Below are positions 24,369 through 32,630 of a stretch of DNA of 36,312 bases, piece by piece (within the stretch, counting starts at the first letter, position 1; every line of letters begins with the position of its first letter). Origin of the DNA: Candidatus Altimarinota bacterium (GTDB taxonomy: Bacteria > Patescibacteriota > Minisyncoccia > Phycocordibacterales > UBA5272); contig JAIPIK010000010.1 in the NCBI GenBank assembly GCA_021734745.1, forward strand, positions 1 through 36,312, read 5' to 3'. The notes under the pieces are model-generated. The model was given only the letters and a program-made list of their open reading frames with translations, searched no databases and was not told the origin of the DNA. The position numbers were made by a program, and so were the translations under genes.

Positions 24369-25820
24369 ATGGCATCAATCGACGAACTTCGTGCAGAGCG
24401 AATAAAAAAATTAGAGAGTTTACAAAAGCAAGGAATTTCATCGTATCCAAGTTCTTCTTCTCGTACACATGAATTACAAAGTGTGGTTGATAATTTTTCT
24501 GAATTAGAAAGCTCAACTAAAACTATTATAGTAAATGGTCGCGTCATGTCATCACGTGGACAAGGCGCTATTTCATTTATTGATTTGTATGATGGGTCAG
24601 CTAGATTTCAGGTTGTTATCAAACTCCCTGAATCAACGGAAGAGGTTATGGATTTTTATCGTGACTATGTTGATATTGGAGATTTCGTTGAAGTAACAGG
24701 AACAGTTTTTGTTACAAAATCAGGTCAGCAAAGTATTCTGGTTACAAAGGTTTCAATGCTCTCTAAGGCACTTCTTCCTTTGCCTGATAAATTCCATGGT
24801 TTACAAGATGAGGAGTTGCGTATGCGTGAGAGATATCTTGATATTCTTACGAATCCTGAACTAAAGGATTTGTTTACAAAAAAAGCGAAGTTTTGGGATG
24901 TAACACGAAATTTTTTGAAAGAGAAAGGATTTTTGGAAGTAGAAACACCTACAATAGAAGTCACTACAGGTGGAGCAGAAGCTCGTCCATTCTCAACATT
25001 TCATAATGATTATGACTTGGACGTATACATGCGCATTTGTGTTGGTGAGTTATGGCAGAAGAGACTTATGGCTGCTGGTTTTTCTAAAACATTTGAAATT
25101 GGTCGTATCTATAGAAATGAGGGTTCTTCACCAGATCATCTTCAAGAATTTACTAATTGTGAATTTTATATGGCGTACTCAAACTATGAAGATGGTATGA
25201 AATTAGTACAAGAACTGTATAGAAAAATAGCCACTGAAGTATTCGGAACAACTTCATTTACTACAAGAGGTCACACTTTTGATTTGAATGATGAATGGAA
25301 GCATATTAATTATACTGATGAAATTCTTAAACAAACAGGTCTTGATATTAACAGTGCAGATGAAAAAGTAATAGTTTCAAAGTTACAAGAACTTAAAGTA
25401 AAGTATGACGGAAATAATCGTGAAAGATTAATAGATACACTTTGGAAATATTGCAGGAAGAATATTACAGGCCCGGCATTTCTAATTAATCATCCATTAC
25501 TTGTTGCACCACTAGCAAAAGCTGGAGTTGATGGTAAAACTGCTCAAGTATTTCAGCCTATAATAGCTGGAAGTGAATTAGGAAGAGGATATAGTGAATT
25601 AAATGACCCACTCGATCAAAGAGAAAGATTCGAAGTACAACAGAAATTATTGGCAGGAGGGGATGAAGAAGCGATGATGGCAGACTGGGAATTCGTAGAG
25701 ATGTTAGAACATGGTATGCCCCCTACGTGTGGGTTTGGTTTTGGAGAAAGATTATTTGCTTTCTTTGTTGATAAACCAGTACGTGAAATACAGATGTTTC
25801 CATTAGTTAAGCCGAAGTAG
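24369..25820 (+). CDS. lysS: Lysyl-tRNA synthetase, class II
   Basis: This 483-residue enzyme has the N-terminal OB-fold anticodon-binding domain (about 50-130, with VNGRVMSSRGQGAISFIDLYD) and a class II catalytic core. Motif 1 surrounds FLEVETPTIEV. Motif 2 is FEIGRIYRNEGSSPDHLQEF, where most LysRS have HNPEF near its end. Motif 3 reads GFGFGERLFAFF, with Gly before the Glu-Arg pair where GIDR is common. These changes suggest a divergent LysRS clade, but the overall order and length fit LysRS better than AspRS or AsnRS. It charges tRNA-Lys. The gene is monocistronic. Confidence 0.92.
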   Translation: MASIDELRAERIKKLESLQKQGISSYPSSSSRTHELQSVVDNFSELESSTKTIIVNGRVMSSRGQGAISFIDLYDGSARFQVVIKLPESTEEVMDFYRDYVDIGDFVEVTGTVFVTKSGQQSILVTKVSMLSKALLPLPDKFHGLQDEELRMRERYLDILTNPELKDLFTKKAKFWDVTRNFLKEKGFLEVETPTIEVTTGGAEARPFSTFHNDYDLDVYMRICVGELWQKRLMAAGFSKTFEIGRIYRNEGSSPDHLQEFTNCEFYMAYSNYEDGMKLVQELYRKIATEVFGTTSFTTRGHTFDLNDEWKHINYTDEILKQTGLDINSADEKVIVSKLQELKVKYDGNNRERLIDTLWKYCRKNITGPAFLINHPLLVAPLAKAGVDGKTAQVFQPIIAGSELGRGYSELNDPLDQRERFEVQQKLLAGGDEEAMMADWEFVEMLEHGMPPTCGFGFGERLFAFFVDKPVREIQMFPLVKPK

Positions 25821-25939
25821 TTAATCAAAAATTTATTTGTTCTGGATTTTAGTTTAGTTTACTTTCTTCTTAAATTGGAGTAGGATTTGTTGTTGAACAT
25901 TACAAACAATCAAGTTTGAATGAATAGGAGAATAAAATC

Positions 25940-26269
25940 ATGGGAATTACTTCAGTCGTTCTTATTCATCACGACGCACTTGACCAGATTGAGAATGATC
26001 CGAATTTTGGTAAAAATCTTTCAAATGCAATTGCAAGTAAACGTCATTCGAATGAAAGAACAGCAACAGTTTCTGCAGGAACAAGTTGTAATGCAGCAGG
26101 AGTAGTCGGCAGGGATTTTGATGGTAGTGACACACAATTTGTTGTGATTGAATCTGGTATTGGCTGGATAGCAAAAGGGAAAGAAAAACCACTTTGGCCA
26201 CAAATCACAAAGAATATGGTCACAAGAGCCTTCTCAGGTCTAAAAAGGGTAAGAAATAAAGCAAATTAG
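25940..26269 (+). CDS. Small soluble protein of unknown function
   Basis: This 109-residue protein begins MGITSVVLIHHDALDQIEND and has a central Gly/Ala-rich part and a basic C-terminal tail. There is no signal peptide or membrane segment. AGGAG lies 9 bases before the ATG. It is a single gene with a strong terminator immediately after it, inserted between lysS and the dcw cluster. I recognise no family. An overlapping frame starting at 25920 has no support. Confidence 0.7.
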   Translation: MGITSVVLIHHDALDQIENDPNFGKNLSNAIASKRHSNERTATVSAGTSCNAAGVVGRDFDGSDTQFVVIESGIGWIAKGKEKPLWPQITKNMVTRAFSGLKRVRNKAN

Positions 26270-26281
26270 AAAAATTTAATG

Positions 26282-26308
26282 AGCGTGACACATCGGTGTC
26301 GCGCTTTT
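26282..26308 (+). terminator. Intrinsic terminator
   Basis: AGCGTGACAC pairs with GTGTCGCGCT (10 positions, one T-G pair) around ATCG, followed by TTTT. It separates the 109-aa gene from the mraZ promoter. Confidence 0.85.
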
Positions 26309-26323
26309 CTTTATCTATTCCCG

Positions 26324-26332
26324 TTATCCACA
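26324..26332 (+). promoter_or_regulatory. DnaA box upstream of mraZ
   Basis: TTATCCACA, an exact DnaA-box match, lies 29 bases before the first MraZ box, near where the -35 region of the mraZ promoter would lie. DnaA could link division-gene expression to replication. This is a sequence match only. Confidence 0.5.
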
Positions 26333-26360
26333 TGTATTTTCTAGTAAAATAGATACAAAG

Positions 26361-26395
26361 TGGGGTATAATGGGTCTCAGTGGGGCGAAGTGGGA
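26361..26395 (+). promoter_or_regulatory. MraZ operator: four TGGGN boxes over the promoter
   Basis: Four boxes, TGGGG, TGGGT, TGGGG and TGGGA, start at 26361, 26371, 26381 and 26391, each separated by exactly 5 bases. This is the direct-repeat pattern known for MraZ autoregulation in E. coli. The first spacer and second box contain TATAAT (26366-26371), the likely -10 element, so MraZ binding would cover the promoter. The site also rules out upstream mraZ start codons. Confidence 0.85.
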
Positions 26396-26423
26396 GCTTT
26401 TTCTCATTATATATATTTTAAAC

Positions 26424-26858
26424 ATGCTAATCGGCCAATACAATCACGACTTAGATCCAAAAAAACGACTTACGCTACCATCAAAGTGGCGTGCGGATTT
26501 AGGTAAAAAAGTGATTGTAACTAAAGGATTAGATAATTCTCTGTTTGTTTTCCCTGTAAAACGTTGGGAAACATTCGCAGAGCAATTATCTCAATCAGGA
26601 TTCGGTAGTCAAGATACAAGAAGTTTCGCACGATTTATGTTAGGTAGTGCATTTGAAACTGATGTTGACGCTGCCGGACGTATCGTAATCCCAGATACTC
26701 TAAAAGATTTCGCACATTTATCTGAAAAAGTAGTGTGCGCGGGGATGTATTCACGTATTGAGCTTTGGGATGAAGATGCTTGGAAGGCAAACATCTCAAA
26801 AGTTAATGGTCAGGCTGACGCATTAGCTGGAAAGTTAAATGAATTAGGTATCTTGTAA
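26424..26858 (+). CDS. mraZ: MraZ transcriptional regulator of the dcw cluster
   Basis: From ATG 26424 the protein has 144 residues and two SpoVT/AbrB-like halves: IGQYNHDLDPKKRLTLPSKW and, later, ETDVDAAGRIVIPDTLKDF. Each half carries the D-x-K/A-x-R core of the family. The frame is open from 26370, but that part covers the operator boxes and is unlikely to be transcribed. MraZ forms rings that bind the TGGGN repeats and repress its own operon. No Shine-Dalgarno sequence is visible in the leader of about 45 bases. Confidence 0.95.
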   Translation: MLIGQYNHDLDPKKRLTLPSKWRADLGKKVIVTKGLDNSLFVFPVKRWETFAEQLSQSGFGSQDTRSFARFMLGSAFETDVDAAGRIVIPDTLKDFAHLSEKVVCAGMYSRIELWDEDAWKANISKVNGQADALAGKLNELGIL

Positions 26859-26935
26859 TATGGAATCTTATGGAAAAAATTTTATCACATATATCATTCT
26901 TATCTCGTCCACCAATAAAGATTAAATTATCTACT

Positions 26936-27826
26936 ATGCATATTCCTGTACTTCTAAATGAATCAATTGAAGGCTTAAATATAAAAGAAGGGGGTATTTA
27001 TGTTGACTGTACTACAAACCGAGGAGGTCACAGTATAAAAATAGCCAAAGCGCTTAAAAAAGGAGGAACACTTATTTGTATTGATCTAGATAAGGTTGCG
27101 CTAAAAGAAGCAGAACAGGAAATATCCAAAATAAAGAATGTCCCTACTTTACACTTTATTCATTCAAATTTTAGACACCTACCCTCAATTCTTAAAGAGC
27201 TTGGAGTTGGTCATGTTGATGGAATACTAGCAGACTTAGGATTATCATCACAAGAGCTTGATGAGTCTAAGAGAGGCTTTTCATTCAGATTTGATGAGCC
27301 ATTACTTATGACTTATGACTCTAATCCTTCTGAGGATGTAACAACGGCCTTTGACATAGTCAATTATTGGAGTGAGTCAACAATCGCAGATATTTTGTAT
27401 GGTTTTTCAGATGAGACATACAGAGGACGTATCGCAAGTGCAATTGTTAAAGCAAGAATTGAAAAGCCAATTAAAACTACTTTTGAACTGGTTGATATTA
27501 TTGCGGGGGCTGTGCCAACAATTTATCGCCACAAAAAAACTCATTTTGCGACTAAAACATTTCAAGCTTTACGTATGGCCGCAAATGATGAACTCGGAAG
27601 TATTAATGATTTAATTGCATCTTTGCCAAATATTCTTGCATCAAATGGACGAGCTTGCATTATAACTTTTCATAGCACAGAAGACAGGATCGTAAAACAA
27701 GGATTAAGAGCAAATAACGACACACTGAAAGCAATTACAAAAAAAGCAATTATTCCACAAGAAAAAGAAATTAATGAAAACCCACGTGCCCGTAGTGCGC
27801 AGTTGAGAATAGTAGAAAGAATTTAA
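26936..27826 (+). CDS. rsmH: 16S rRNA m4C1402 methyltransferase RsmH
   Basis: From ATG 26936 the protein has 296 residues and starts with the family's typical HIPVLLNESIEGL. It carries a SAM-binding GGIYVDCTTNRGGHS segment, ILADLGLSSQELDESKRGFS, and the C-terminal FHSTEDRIVKQ and NPRARSAQLR motifs. An in-frame ATG at 26870, 12 bases after mraZ, would add 22 non-conserved residues and cannot be excluded. One family difference is CTTNRGGHS, where DCTxGxGGHS is common. The enzyme methylates the decoding-site cytosine. It is the second gene of the dcw cluster. Confidence 0.93.
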   Translation: MHIPVLLNESIEGLNIKEGGIYVDCTTNRGGHSIKIAKALKKGGTLICIDLDKVALKEAEQEISKIKNVPTLHFIHSNFRHLPSILKELGVGHVDGILADLGLSSQELDESKRGFSFRFDEPLLMTYDSNPSEDVTTAFDIVNYWSESTIADILYGFSDETYRGRIASAIVKARIEKPIKTTFELVDIIAGAVPTIYRHKKTHFATKTFQALRMAANDELGSINDLIASLPNILASNGRACIITFHSTEDRIVKQGLRANNDTLKAITKKAIIPQEKEINENPRARSAQLRIVERI

Positions 27827-27834
27827 ACATCATT

Positions 27835-28152
27835 ATGTCACCAAAATATCAATCCATTACATTATATGAAAGAACTGTCCACGCAATGATTGGAACACTT
27901 TCTGTGTTGGCTTTGGTATATTGTGTCGTTTTACTTTCATTAGTATTCTCTGTAATTGAGCGAAAACAAAATACAATTGCTAGTAGAGACCTTACATCAC
28001 AATTAAGTGCCCTTGAGGCGAACTATGCAAATAAACTTGCATCAATTAATGAATCAACTTTAATTAATCATCAGTATACACGTATAGATGGAACAACTTT
28101 TGCCGTACGAAAAGACGCGATAGCAAGTTATACTGTGCTCTATGCGCGATAG
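27835..28152 (+). CDS. FtsL-like small division protein
   Basis: This 105-residue bitopic protein has a short cytoplasmic N terminus and one transmembrane segment (about 19-40). The extracytoplasmic part is helical and coiled-coil-like (about 42-75). Size, topology and position between rsmH and ftsI match FtsL, which bridges FtsB/FtsQ and the FtsWI synthase. Sequence identity in FtsL is always low, so the call rests on context and topology. It starts 8 bases after rsmH and overlaps ftsI by 11 bases. Confidence 0.75.
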   Translation: MSPKYQSITLYERTVHAMIGTLSVLALVYCVVLLSLVFSVIERKQNTIASRDLTSQLSALEANYANKLASINESTLINHQYTRIDGTTFAVRKDAIASYTVLYAR

Positions 28153-29893
28153 TCATTATTCTGAAATAACTGAAGAGCAAATAAGGCGATCTATTGACAG
28201 GGGCCACTTAGTCCTAATTATGTTGTTGCTAGTTTCAATTGTTATTGTGGCTCGCGCTTTCTATGTTCAAATAGTACAACATAATTACTATACAAAATTA
28301 GGCAACAAACAATATGTTTCATCTGTCCCAATTAATTTTGACAGGGGTACAATTTTCTTTTCAAGATATAAAGGATCTCCTGTTCCTGCAGCACAACTAA
28401 AGACAACATATCGTATAGCAATTGATCCTACTCAAATTAAAGACGCAGAAGCCCTTTATGTTGTGCTGGATAAATACATTCCACTTGATGAAGAGGCATT
28501 TTTAAAGAAGGCAAATAAATTAGACGACCCATATGAGGAAGTGGCAAAAGGAGTGAATGCTGACCTAGTCGCTCTGATAAAGGCACAAAAATTAAAGGGA
28601 GTCTCATTTTATAAGGATAATGAGCGATCATATACACAAGAGGATGTTGGTTCCAAAATAATTGGATTTGTCGGTAACGACGGAATTCGTGTTAAAGGTC
28701 AGTATGGACTTGAGAGATATTATGACGATGTTCTATCACGAAGTAGTAGTGACAAAACCATAAATTTTTTTGCTGAGTTATTTACCGACATTGAGAAAAC
28801 AATTGTTTCAAATGTTGATACACAAGAAGGAGATATTATTTTAACCATTGATGCAGAAGCAGAAAGGGTTTTGCATAGTCTATTACTCGAAACAAAAGCA
28901 ACATGGAATTCTGATATTATTGGAGGGATTATTATGGACCCAAAGACAGGAGCAATTATCGCCATGGACTCATTACCATCTTTTGATCCAAATAATTTTC
29001 AGAATGTAAAAGATTCAACTATTTATATTAATCAAAATGTTTCTGGTGTATATGAGATGGGGAGTATTATTAAACCAATAACCATGGCCTCAGCAATCGA
29101 TGCGGGGGTAATAAATGAAGCAAGTACTACCTATAATGATACAGGCTTTAGAGATTTGAATGGTTATAAAGTTAGTAATTATGATGGAAAACCAAGAGGA
29201 AAAAATACAAAAATGCAGACTATTTTAGATAAATCTCTAAACGTTGGAATAGTTTTTCTTGTTGAGAAATTAGGGTATAAGCAATTTCAGGATTATTTTA
29301 AAAAGTTTGGGATTGGAACAGAAACAGGGATTGATGTTCCAGGAGAAGCGAGCGGTTTAACAAAAAACCTAGATAGTAAAGTTTTTGTTGATAGTGCAAC
29401 TGCTGGATTTGGACAAGGTATTGCCATAACGCCCATACAAACAGTCAGAGCACTTGCAGCTTTAGGTAATGGAGGAAAGTTAGTTACACCGCATATTGTT
29501 GACAGTATTATTTATCAGAACGGTGACATAAAAAAAATAGATTTGGATACTCCTGAGCAAGTTATTTCAGCAGATACTAGTGAGCGTATATCACGCATGC
29601 TCGTACACGTGGTTGATAATGCCCTAAAGAATGGGGATTATAAAATGGATAGATATACGATAGCTGCAAAAACAGGAACAGCTCAAATGGTAAAGCCTGG
29701 TGCAGGATATTATGATGACAGATACCTCCACTCATTCTTTGGATACTTTCCTGCGTACGAACCACGATATATTATTTTCCTTTTTCATACATATCCGAAA
29801 GGGGCTGAGTATGCATCAGCCACACTTACTGATCCATTTTTTAAATTAGTTAAGTTTCTAATATCTTACTACGAAATTCCACCAGACAGGTAG
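28142..29893 (+). CDS. ftsI: Penicillin-binding protein 3 / FtsI, septal transpeptidase
   Basis: This 583-residue class B PBP has a transmembrane anchor (about 22-42), a pedestal domain beginning with the NFDRGTIFF segment, and a transpeptidase domain. The active-site motifs are GSIIKPI (Ser near 308), SLN (about 365) and KTGTAQ (about 510). The SxN motif is SLN, whereas the PBP2 upstream has SSD, so the two enzymes belong to different subfamilies. It cross-links septal peptidoglycan with FtsW, which is not in the window. The dcw cluster ends here; mraY and mur genes do not follow. Confidence 0.93.
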   Translation: MRDSHYSEITEEQIRRSIDRGHLVLIMLLLVSIVIVARAFYVQIVQHNYYTKLGNKQYVSSVPINFDRGTIFFSRYKGSPVPAAQLKTTYRIAIDPTQIKDAEALYVVLDKYIPLDEEAFLKKANKLDDPYEEVAKGVNADLVALIKAQKLKGVSFYKDNERSYTQEDVGSKIIGFVGNDGIRVKGQYGLERYYDDVLSRSSSDKTINFFAELFTDIEKTIVSNVDTQEGDIILTIDAEAERVLHSLLLETKATWNSDIIGGIIMDPKTGAIIAMDSLPSFDPNNFQNVKDSTIYINQNVSGVYEMGSIIKPITMASAIDAGVINEASTTYNDTGFRDLNGYKVSNYDGKPRGKNTKMQTILDKSLNVGIVFLVEKLGYKQFQDYFKKFGIGTETGIDVPGEASGLTKNLDSKVFVDSATAGFGQGIAITPIQTVRALAALGNGGKLVTPHIVDSIIYQNGDIKKIDLDTPEQVISADTSERISRMLVHVVDNALKNGDYKMDRYTIAAKTGTAQMVKPGAGYYDDRYLHSFFGYFPAYEPRYIIFLFHTYPKGAEYASATLTDPFFKLVKFLISYYEIPPDR

Positions 29894-29919
29894 ACACTTA
29901 GTTATTTTTATTATATAAT
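29891..29919 (+). promoter_or_regulatory. Promoter of the 66-aa gene, overlapping the ftsI stop
   Basis: TAGACA (29891-29896), 17 bases, then TATAAT (29914-29919). The first three bases of the -35 element are the ftsI stop codon. The leader contains a GGGGG Shine-Dalgarno sequence. Confidence 0.6.
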
Positions 29920-29952
29920 ATTAAAAGTTACCGATTTAAAAAAGGGGGAATT

Positions 29953-30153
29953 ATGAAAATTCAAATCAGTGGTGATGGTATGTTTCCTAAAAAATTGAAA
30001 CAAAGCAAGCATCCTATGTCGTTGGACATGTGGCTTCGTATTAATTTTCAACGATATAACCCAGTAGAAACAATTCAAGAGTCGTATCGTATGCACTTTG
30101 ACCTTTTAGGTTGGTTGACTAATCTCATCTACAAGGTGCTCAAAAGATGGTGA
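29953..30153 (+). CDS. Small basic protein of unknown function (66 aa)
   Basis: This 66-residue protein has a Lys-rich N-terminal half and a C-terminal amphipathic or hydrophobic helix (LLGWLTNLIYKVLKRW) that could touch the membrane. AAAGGGGG precedes the ATG by 5 bases. Promoter, Shine-Dalgarno sequence and terminator are all present, so it is a complete monocistronic unit right after ftsI. I recognise no family. Confidence 0.65.
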   Translation: MKIQISGDGMFPKKLKQSKHPMSLDMWLRINFQRYNPVETIQESYRMHFDLLGWLTNLIYKVLKRW

Positions 30154-30194
30154 TTTTAATTTAAGCACTTAGTTCACATACAAAAAATTTTATG

Positions 30195-30220
30195 AGTCAG
30201 ACAGAGATGTCTGACTTTTT
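30195..30220 (+). terminator. Strong intrinsic terminator
   Basis: AGTCAGACA and TGTCTGACT form a 9-bp stem around GAGA, followed by TTTTTGTTTT. Confidence 0.9.
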
Positions 30221-30275
30221 GTTTTATTAATAAAACTCCATTTTATATTAGTCTGTACTTTTTTGCAAAATATGG

Positions 30276-30302
30276 TATAATTAGAATCAATAATATTATA
30301 CT
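30276..30302 (+). promoter_or_regulatory. Two -10 elements before the methyltransferase gene
   Basis: A perfect TATAAT (30276-30281, preceded by TGG) and a second element TATACT (30297-30302) are present. The second ends 6 bases before the ATG at 30309. The first gives a leader of about 20 bases, the second a leaderless mRNA. Confidence 0.5.
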
Positions 30303-30308
30303 CTAAAA

Positions 30309-31421
30309 ATGAAAAAAACTGATTCAAAAAAACCATACGCTTACAAAAGTAAAGGAAGTGTTAATAGTAAGTTTGGTAGACCTATTCGTGGTGACAAAAC
30401 CATTTCTAGTCGCCCATATAATAATAAAAAAAGTTCTTCATCATACGCAGCAAAGGCACCATATGGAGTACGCAAAGATAAACCTGTATATAAAGGAAAG
30501 GAGGATCGTTTAGCTGGAGGAAAGACTAGAAATGAAACTAGAGTATATTCTGGATACAGTGCACATACTCCTCGCTCTTATTCCAAACCTACAATTAATT
30601 CAAAAGAGATACAAACTATAAACCATAAACCAGTAACTGCTGTGGATACTTCATGGGGAGGTGTTGCAGATTGGTATAATAAGCATTTAGAAAAAGGAGA
30701 TGACACATACCATACAAAAGTAATATTCCCGAATATTTTAAGAATGCTTGGCGATGTAACTGGTAAGAAAATTTTAGACATGGCATGTGGCCAAGGAATA
30801 TTTGCAGAACAACTACGTGACAAAGGTGCATTTGTAACAGGTGTTGATGTTGCAAAGGAATTAATTAAATTAGCTGAGGAGAATAGTCAGACAATTAAAC
30901 AAAAAGGCACACATAAAGTTATTTACCATGTATCTTCAGCAGAGGATATGTCTATTCTTAAGGATAGTACTTTTGATATAGTTGTTTGTATTTTAGCTCT
31001 TCAAAATATGGAAAATTTACAAAAAACAATTTCAGAAGCAAAACGTGTATTAACATCAAACGGAAAGTTATTTTTAGTTCTTAATCATCCAAGTTTTAGA
31101 AATCCAAAACAAACCTATTGGGGGTACAATGAAAATGATGATATGCAATATAGAAGAGTTGATGAATATATGTCAGAATCTCATGTGAGAATTGATATGA
31201 CACCAGGTAGTCCTCATGATAAAAAATTTACCGTATCTTTCCATAGACCACTTCAAGTGTATGTAAAAGCACTTGCAAAGTCAGGGCTTGGAATAACACG
31301 ATTAGAAGAATGGGTTAGTCATAGAGAAAGTGAACGTGGGTCACGTAAGAAAGCAGAAGATAAAGCTCGCAAAGAAATACCATTATTTATGTGTATTGAA
31401 AGTAAAGTTAATAGTTTATAG
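30309..31421 (+). CDS. SAM-dependent methyltransferase with basic disordered N-terminal tail
   Basis: This 370-residue protein has two parts. Residues 1-110 are rich in Lys, Ser, Tyr, Gly and Arg, with repeated short basic patches, and look disordered. Residues 115-300 form a class I methyltransferase: motif I ILDMACGQGIFAEQL (155-169), acidic motif II GVDVA (about 178), then SSAEDM and FDIVVCILALQNM. The C-terminal part includes FHRPLQVYVKALAKSGLGI, typical of UbiE/BioC-like enzymes. The tail resembles RNA-binding extensions, so an RNA or ribosomal-protein substrate is possible. The substrate cannot be assigned. Confidence 0.82.
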   Translation: MKKTDSKKPYAYKSKGSVNSKFGRPIRGDKTISSRPYNNKKSSSSYAAKAPYGVRKDKPVYKGKEDRLAGGKTRNETRVYSGYSAHTPRSYSKPTINSKEIQTINHKPVTAVDTSWGGVADWYNKHLEKGDDTYHTKVIFPNILRMLGDVTGKKILDMACGQGIFAEQLRDKGAFVTGVDVAKELIKLAEENSQTIKQKGTHKVIYHVSSAEDMSILKDSTFDIVVCILALQNMENLQKTISEAKRVLTSNGKLFLVLNHPSFRNPKQTYWGYNENDDMQYRRVDEYMSESHVRIDMTPGSPHDKKFTVSFHRPLQVYVKALAKSGLGITRLEEWVSHRESERGSRKKAEDKARKEIPLFMCIESKVNSL

Positions 31422-31512
31422 TCAGTAGTATCTTATAACTATAAAATTAATAAACAGTGAAGTGTCGTATTTTTCTATAAGCTATCAGCTAAAGACAATA
31501 AGCTTGGGGTTA

Positions 31513-31521
31513 TGTTATAAT
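31513..31521 (+). promoter_or_regulatory. Extended -10 promoter, leaderless start
   Basis: TGT plus the perfect TATAAT ends 7 bases before the ATG at 31529. The repeat word GCTATCAGCTAA lies 20 bases upstream. Confidence 0.65.
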
Positions 31522-31528
31522 CTAAGTT

Positions 31529-32200
31529 ATGAAAAAAATACATCATCAGCTACAAACAATAGAAGGTAAATTCATTGCAGGAGTTCTTTTAGTAATAGTT
31601 CTTTTGTTTGCATATTACTTTTTTGCGAAACCAGCGGATGTTATTTCTAATACAACAGAAGAAATTACAATTTCAAAAACAGACCACGTTCGTGGAGCAC
31701 AAGACGGTATTTTAACTTTAGTGGTATTTGGTGATTTTCAATGTCCAGCATGTGCGGCATATGAGCCACTTGTTCAACAAGTTGTTGAGGACAACAAAAC
31801 AATTGTAAAATCTGTGTACAAACATTTTCCACTTACTCAAATTCATCAGAATGCAATGATAGCAGCAAAGGCCTCAGAAGCAGCCGCTCTACAAGGTAAG
31901 TTCTGGGAAATGCATGATTTGTTATATGAAAAACAAAAGGATTGGTCTCTTGGTATAAATGCATACGATGTTCTTCTAACCTATGCCACTACTTTAGGAC
32001 TTGACACAAATAAATTTAAAGAGGATTTAAACAATAAAGAAATCGAAGATAAAATTTTTGCAGAGTATAAGGAAGGTGTAAGATTAGGTGTTCAAGGTAC
32101 TCCAACTTTCTTTTTGAATGGAAAGAAGTTAGAAAGTCCAACATCACTTGAGTCTTTTAATAGACTTATTCTAGAAACAGCAGCGAATCTTCCTAAGTAG
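31529..32200 (+). CDS. Membrane-anchored DsbA-family thiol oxidoreductase
   Basis: This 223-residue protein has one N-terminal transmembrane anchor (about 15-33) and an extracytoplasmic thioredoxin fold of the DsbA/BdbD type. The active site is FQCPACAAYE (Cys72 and Cys75), the helical insert includes HQNAMIAAKASEAAALQGKFWEMHD, and the cis-Pro loop is QGTPTFFLNGKK. CPAC differs from the CPHC of E. coli DsbA. It likely forms or shuffles disulfides in exported proteins, perhaps including the Cys-containing protein encoded at 8014. No VKOR or DsbB partner is in the window. Confidence 0.9.
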   Translation: MKKIHHQLQTIEGKFIAGVLLVIVLLFAYYFFAKPADVISNTTEEITISKTDHVRGAQDGILTLVVFGDFQCPACAAYEPLVQQVVEDNKTIVKSVYKHFPLTQIHQNAMIAAKASEAAALQGKFWEMHDLLYEKQKDWSLGINAYDVLLTYATTLGLDTNKFKEDLNNKEIEDKIFAEYKEGVRLGVQGTPTFFLNGKKLESPTSLESFNRLILETAANLPK

Positions 32201-32246
32201 CATTGCATTACCTAACGAATAACATCCAAACGACTAACTATACATT

Positions 32247-32477
32247 ATGATAAAAGAATTTTTCCTAAAACAAGCAGTAAAGCACGGTACAAAGAATCTT
32301 CCGAAGGATCAGCAGGAGATGCTTTCGAAAGCAGTAGAAAAAGACCCAAAACTTTTTGAAAAAATTGCAAAAGAAATTGATGTGCTCAAGAAATCAGGTA
32401 AGCCAGAAATGTATGCAGCACTCGACGTTATGAAGAAGTATCAGAAGGAGTTACAGAGTCTTTTTAAAAACGACTAA
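32247..32477 (+). CDS. Small helical protein of unknown function (76 aa)
   Basis: This 76-residue protein is predicted to be almost all helix, with a Lys/Glu-rich pattern, no Cys and no membrane segment. It begins MIKEFFLKQAVKHGTKNLPK. The leader contains CCTAACGAATAAC (32211-32223), also found before the gene at 35262. There is no Shine-Dalgarno sequence. The stop codon lies inside the left arm of the large inverted repeat at 32463-32590. It may be co-transcribed with the DsbA-like gene 46 bases upstream. Function is unknown. Confidence 0.65.
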   Translation: MIKEFFLKQAVKHGTKNLPKDQQEMLSKAVEKDPKLFEKIAKEIDVLKKSGKPEMYAALDVMKKYQKELQSLFKND

Positions 32478-32590
32478 AAGACCTCATCTACTTTGTCATA
32501 AGCGATTTTTAGTCGTCAATGTACTACTCGTACACCTCCTCCTAAAAATCGCTTACTCCTCGTACCTAAGGCCTTTTCCTCGTTTTTAAA
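32463..32590. repeat. Nested inverted repeat forming a large hairpin
   Basis: Inner arms TAAGCGATTTTTAG (32499-32512) and its exact complement (32542-32555) form a perfect 14-bp stem with a 29-base loop. Outer arms 32463-32484 and 32569-32590 match at 19 of 22 positions. The element begins at the stop codon of the 76-aa gene and fills most of the gap before the hydrolase gene. It could act as a terminator, an RNA-stability element or a small non-autonomous mobile repeat. Confidence 0.75.
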
Positions 32591-32614
32591 TTACCTTCGC
32601 TTTGCCGTTTGTTA

Positions 32615-32623
32615 TGTTAGAAT
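32615..32623 (+). promoter_or_regulatory. Extended -10 promoter, leaderless start
   Basis: TGT plus TAGAAT ends 7 bases before the ATG at 32631. No Shine-Dalgarno sequence is present. Confidence 0.55.
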
Positions 32624-32630
32624 AATAGTT

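Noticed and set aside
25920-26105. 61-codon frame MNRRIKSW... overlapping the 109-aa gene
   Set aside because: The 109-aa frame has AGGAG at proper spacing and ends just before a terminator. The shorter frame is Gln-rich read-through in another phase.
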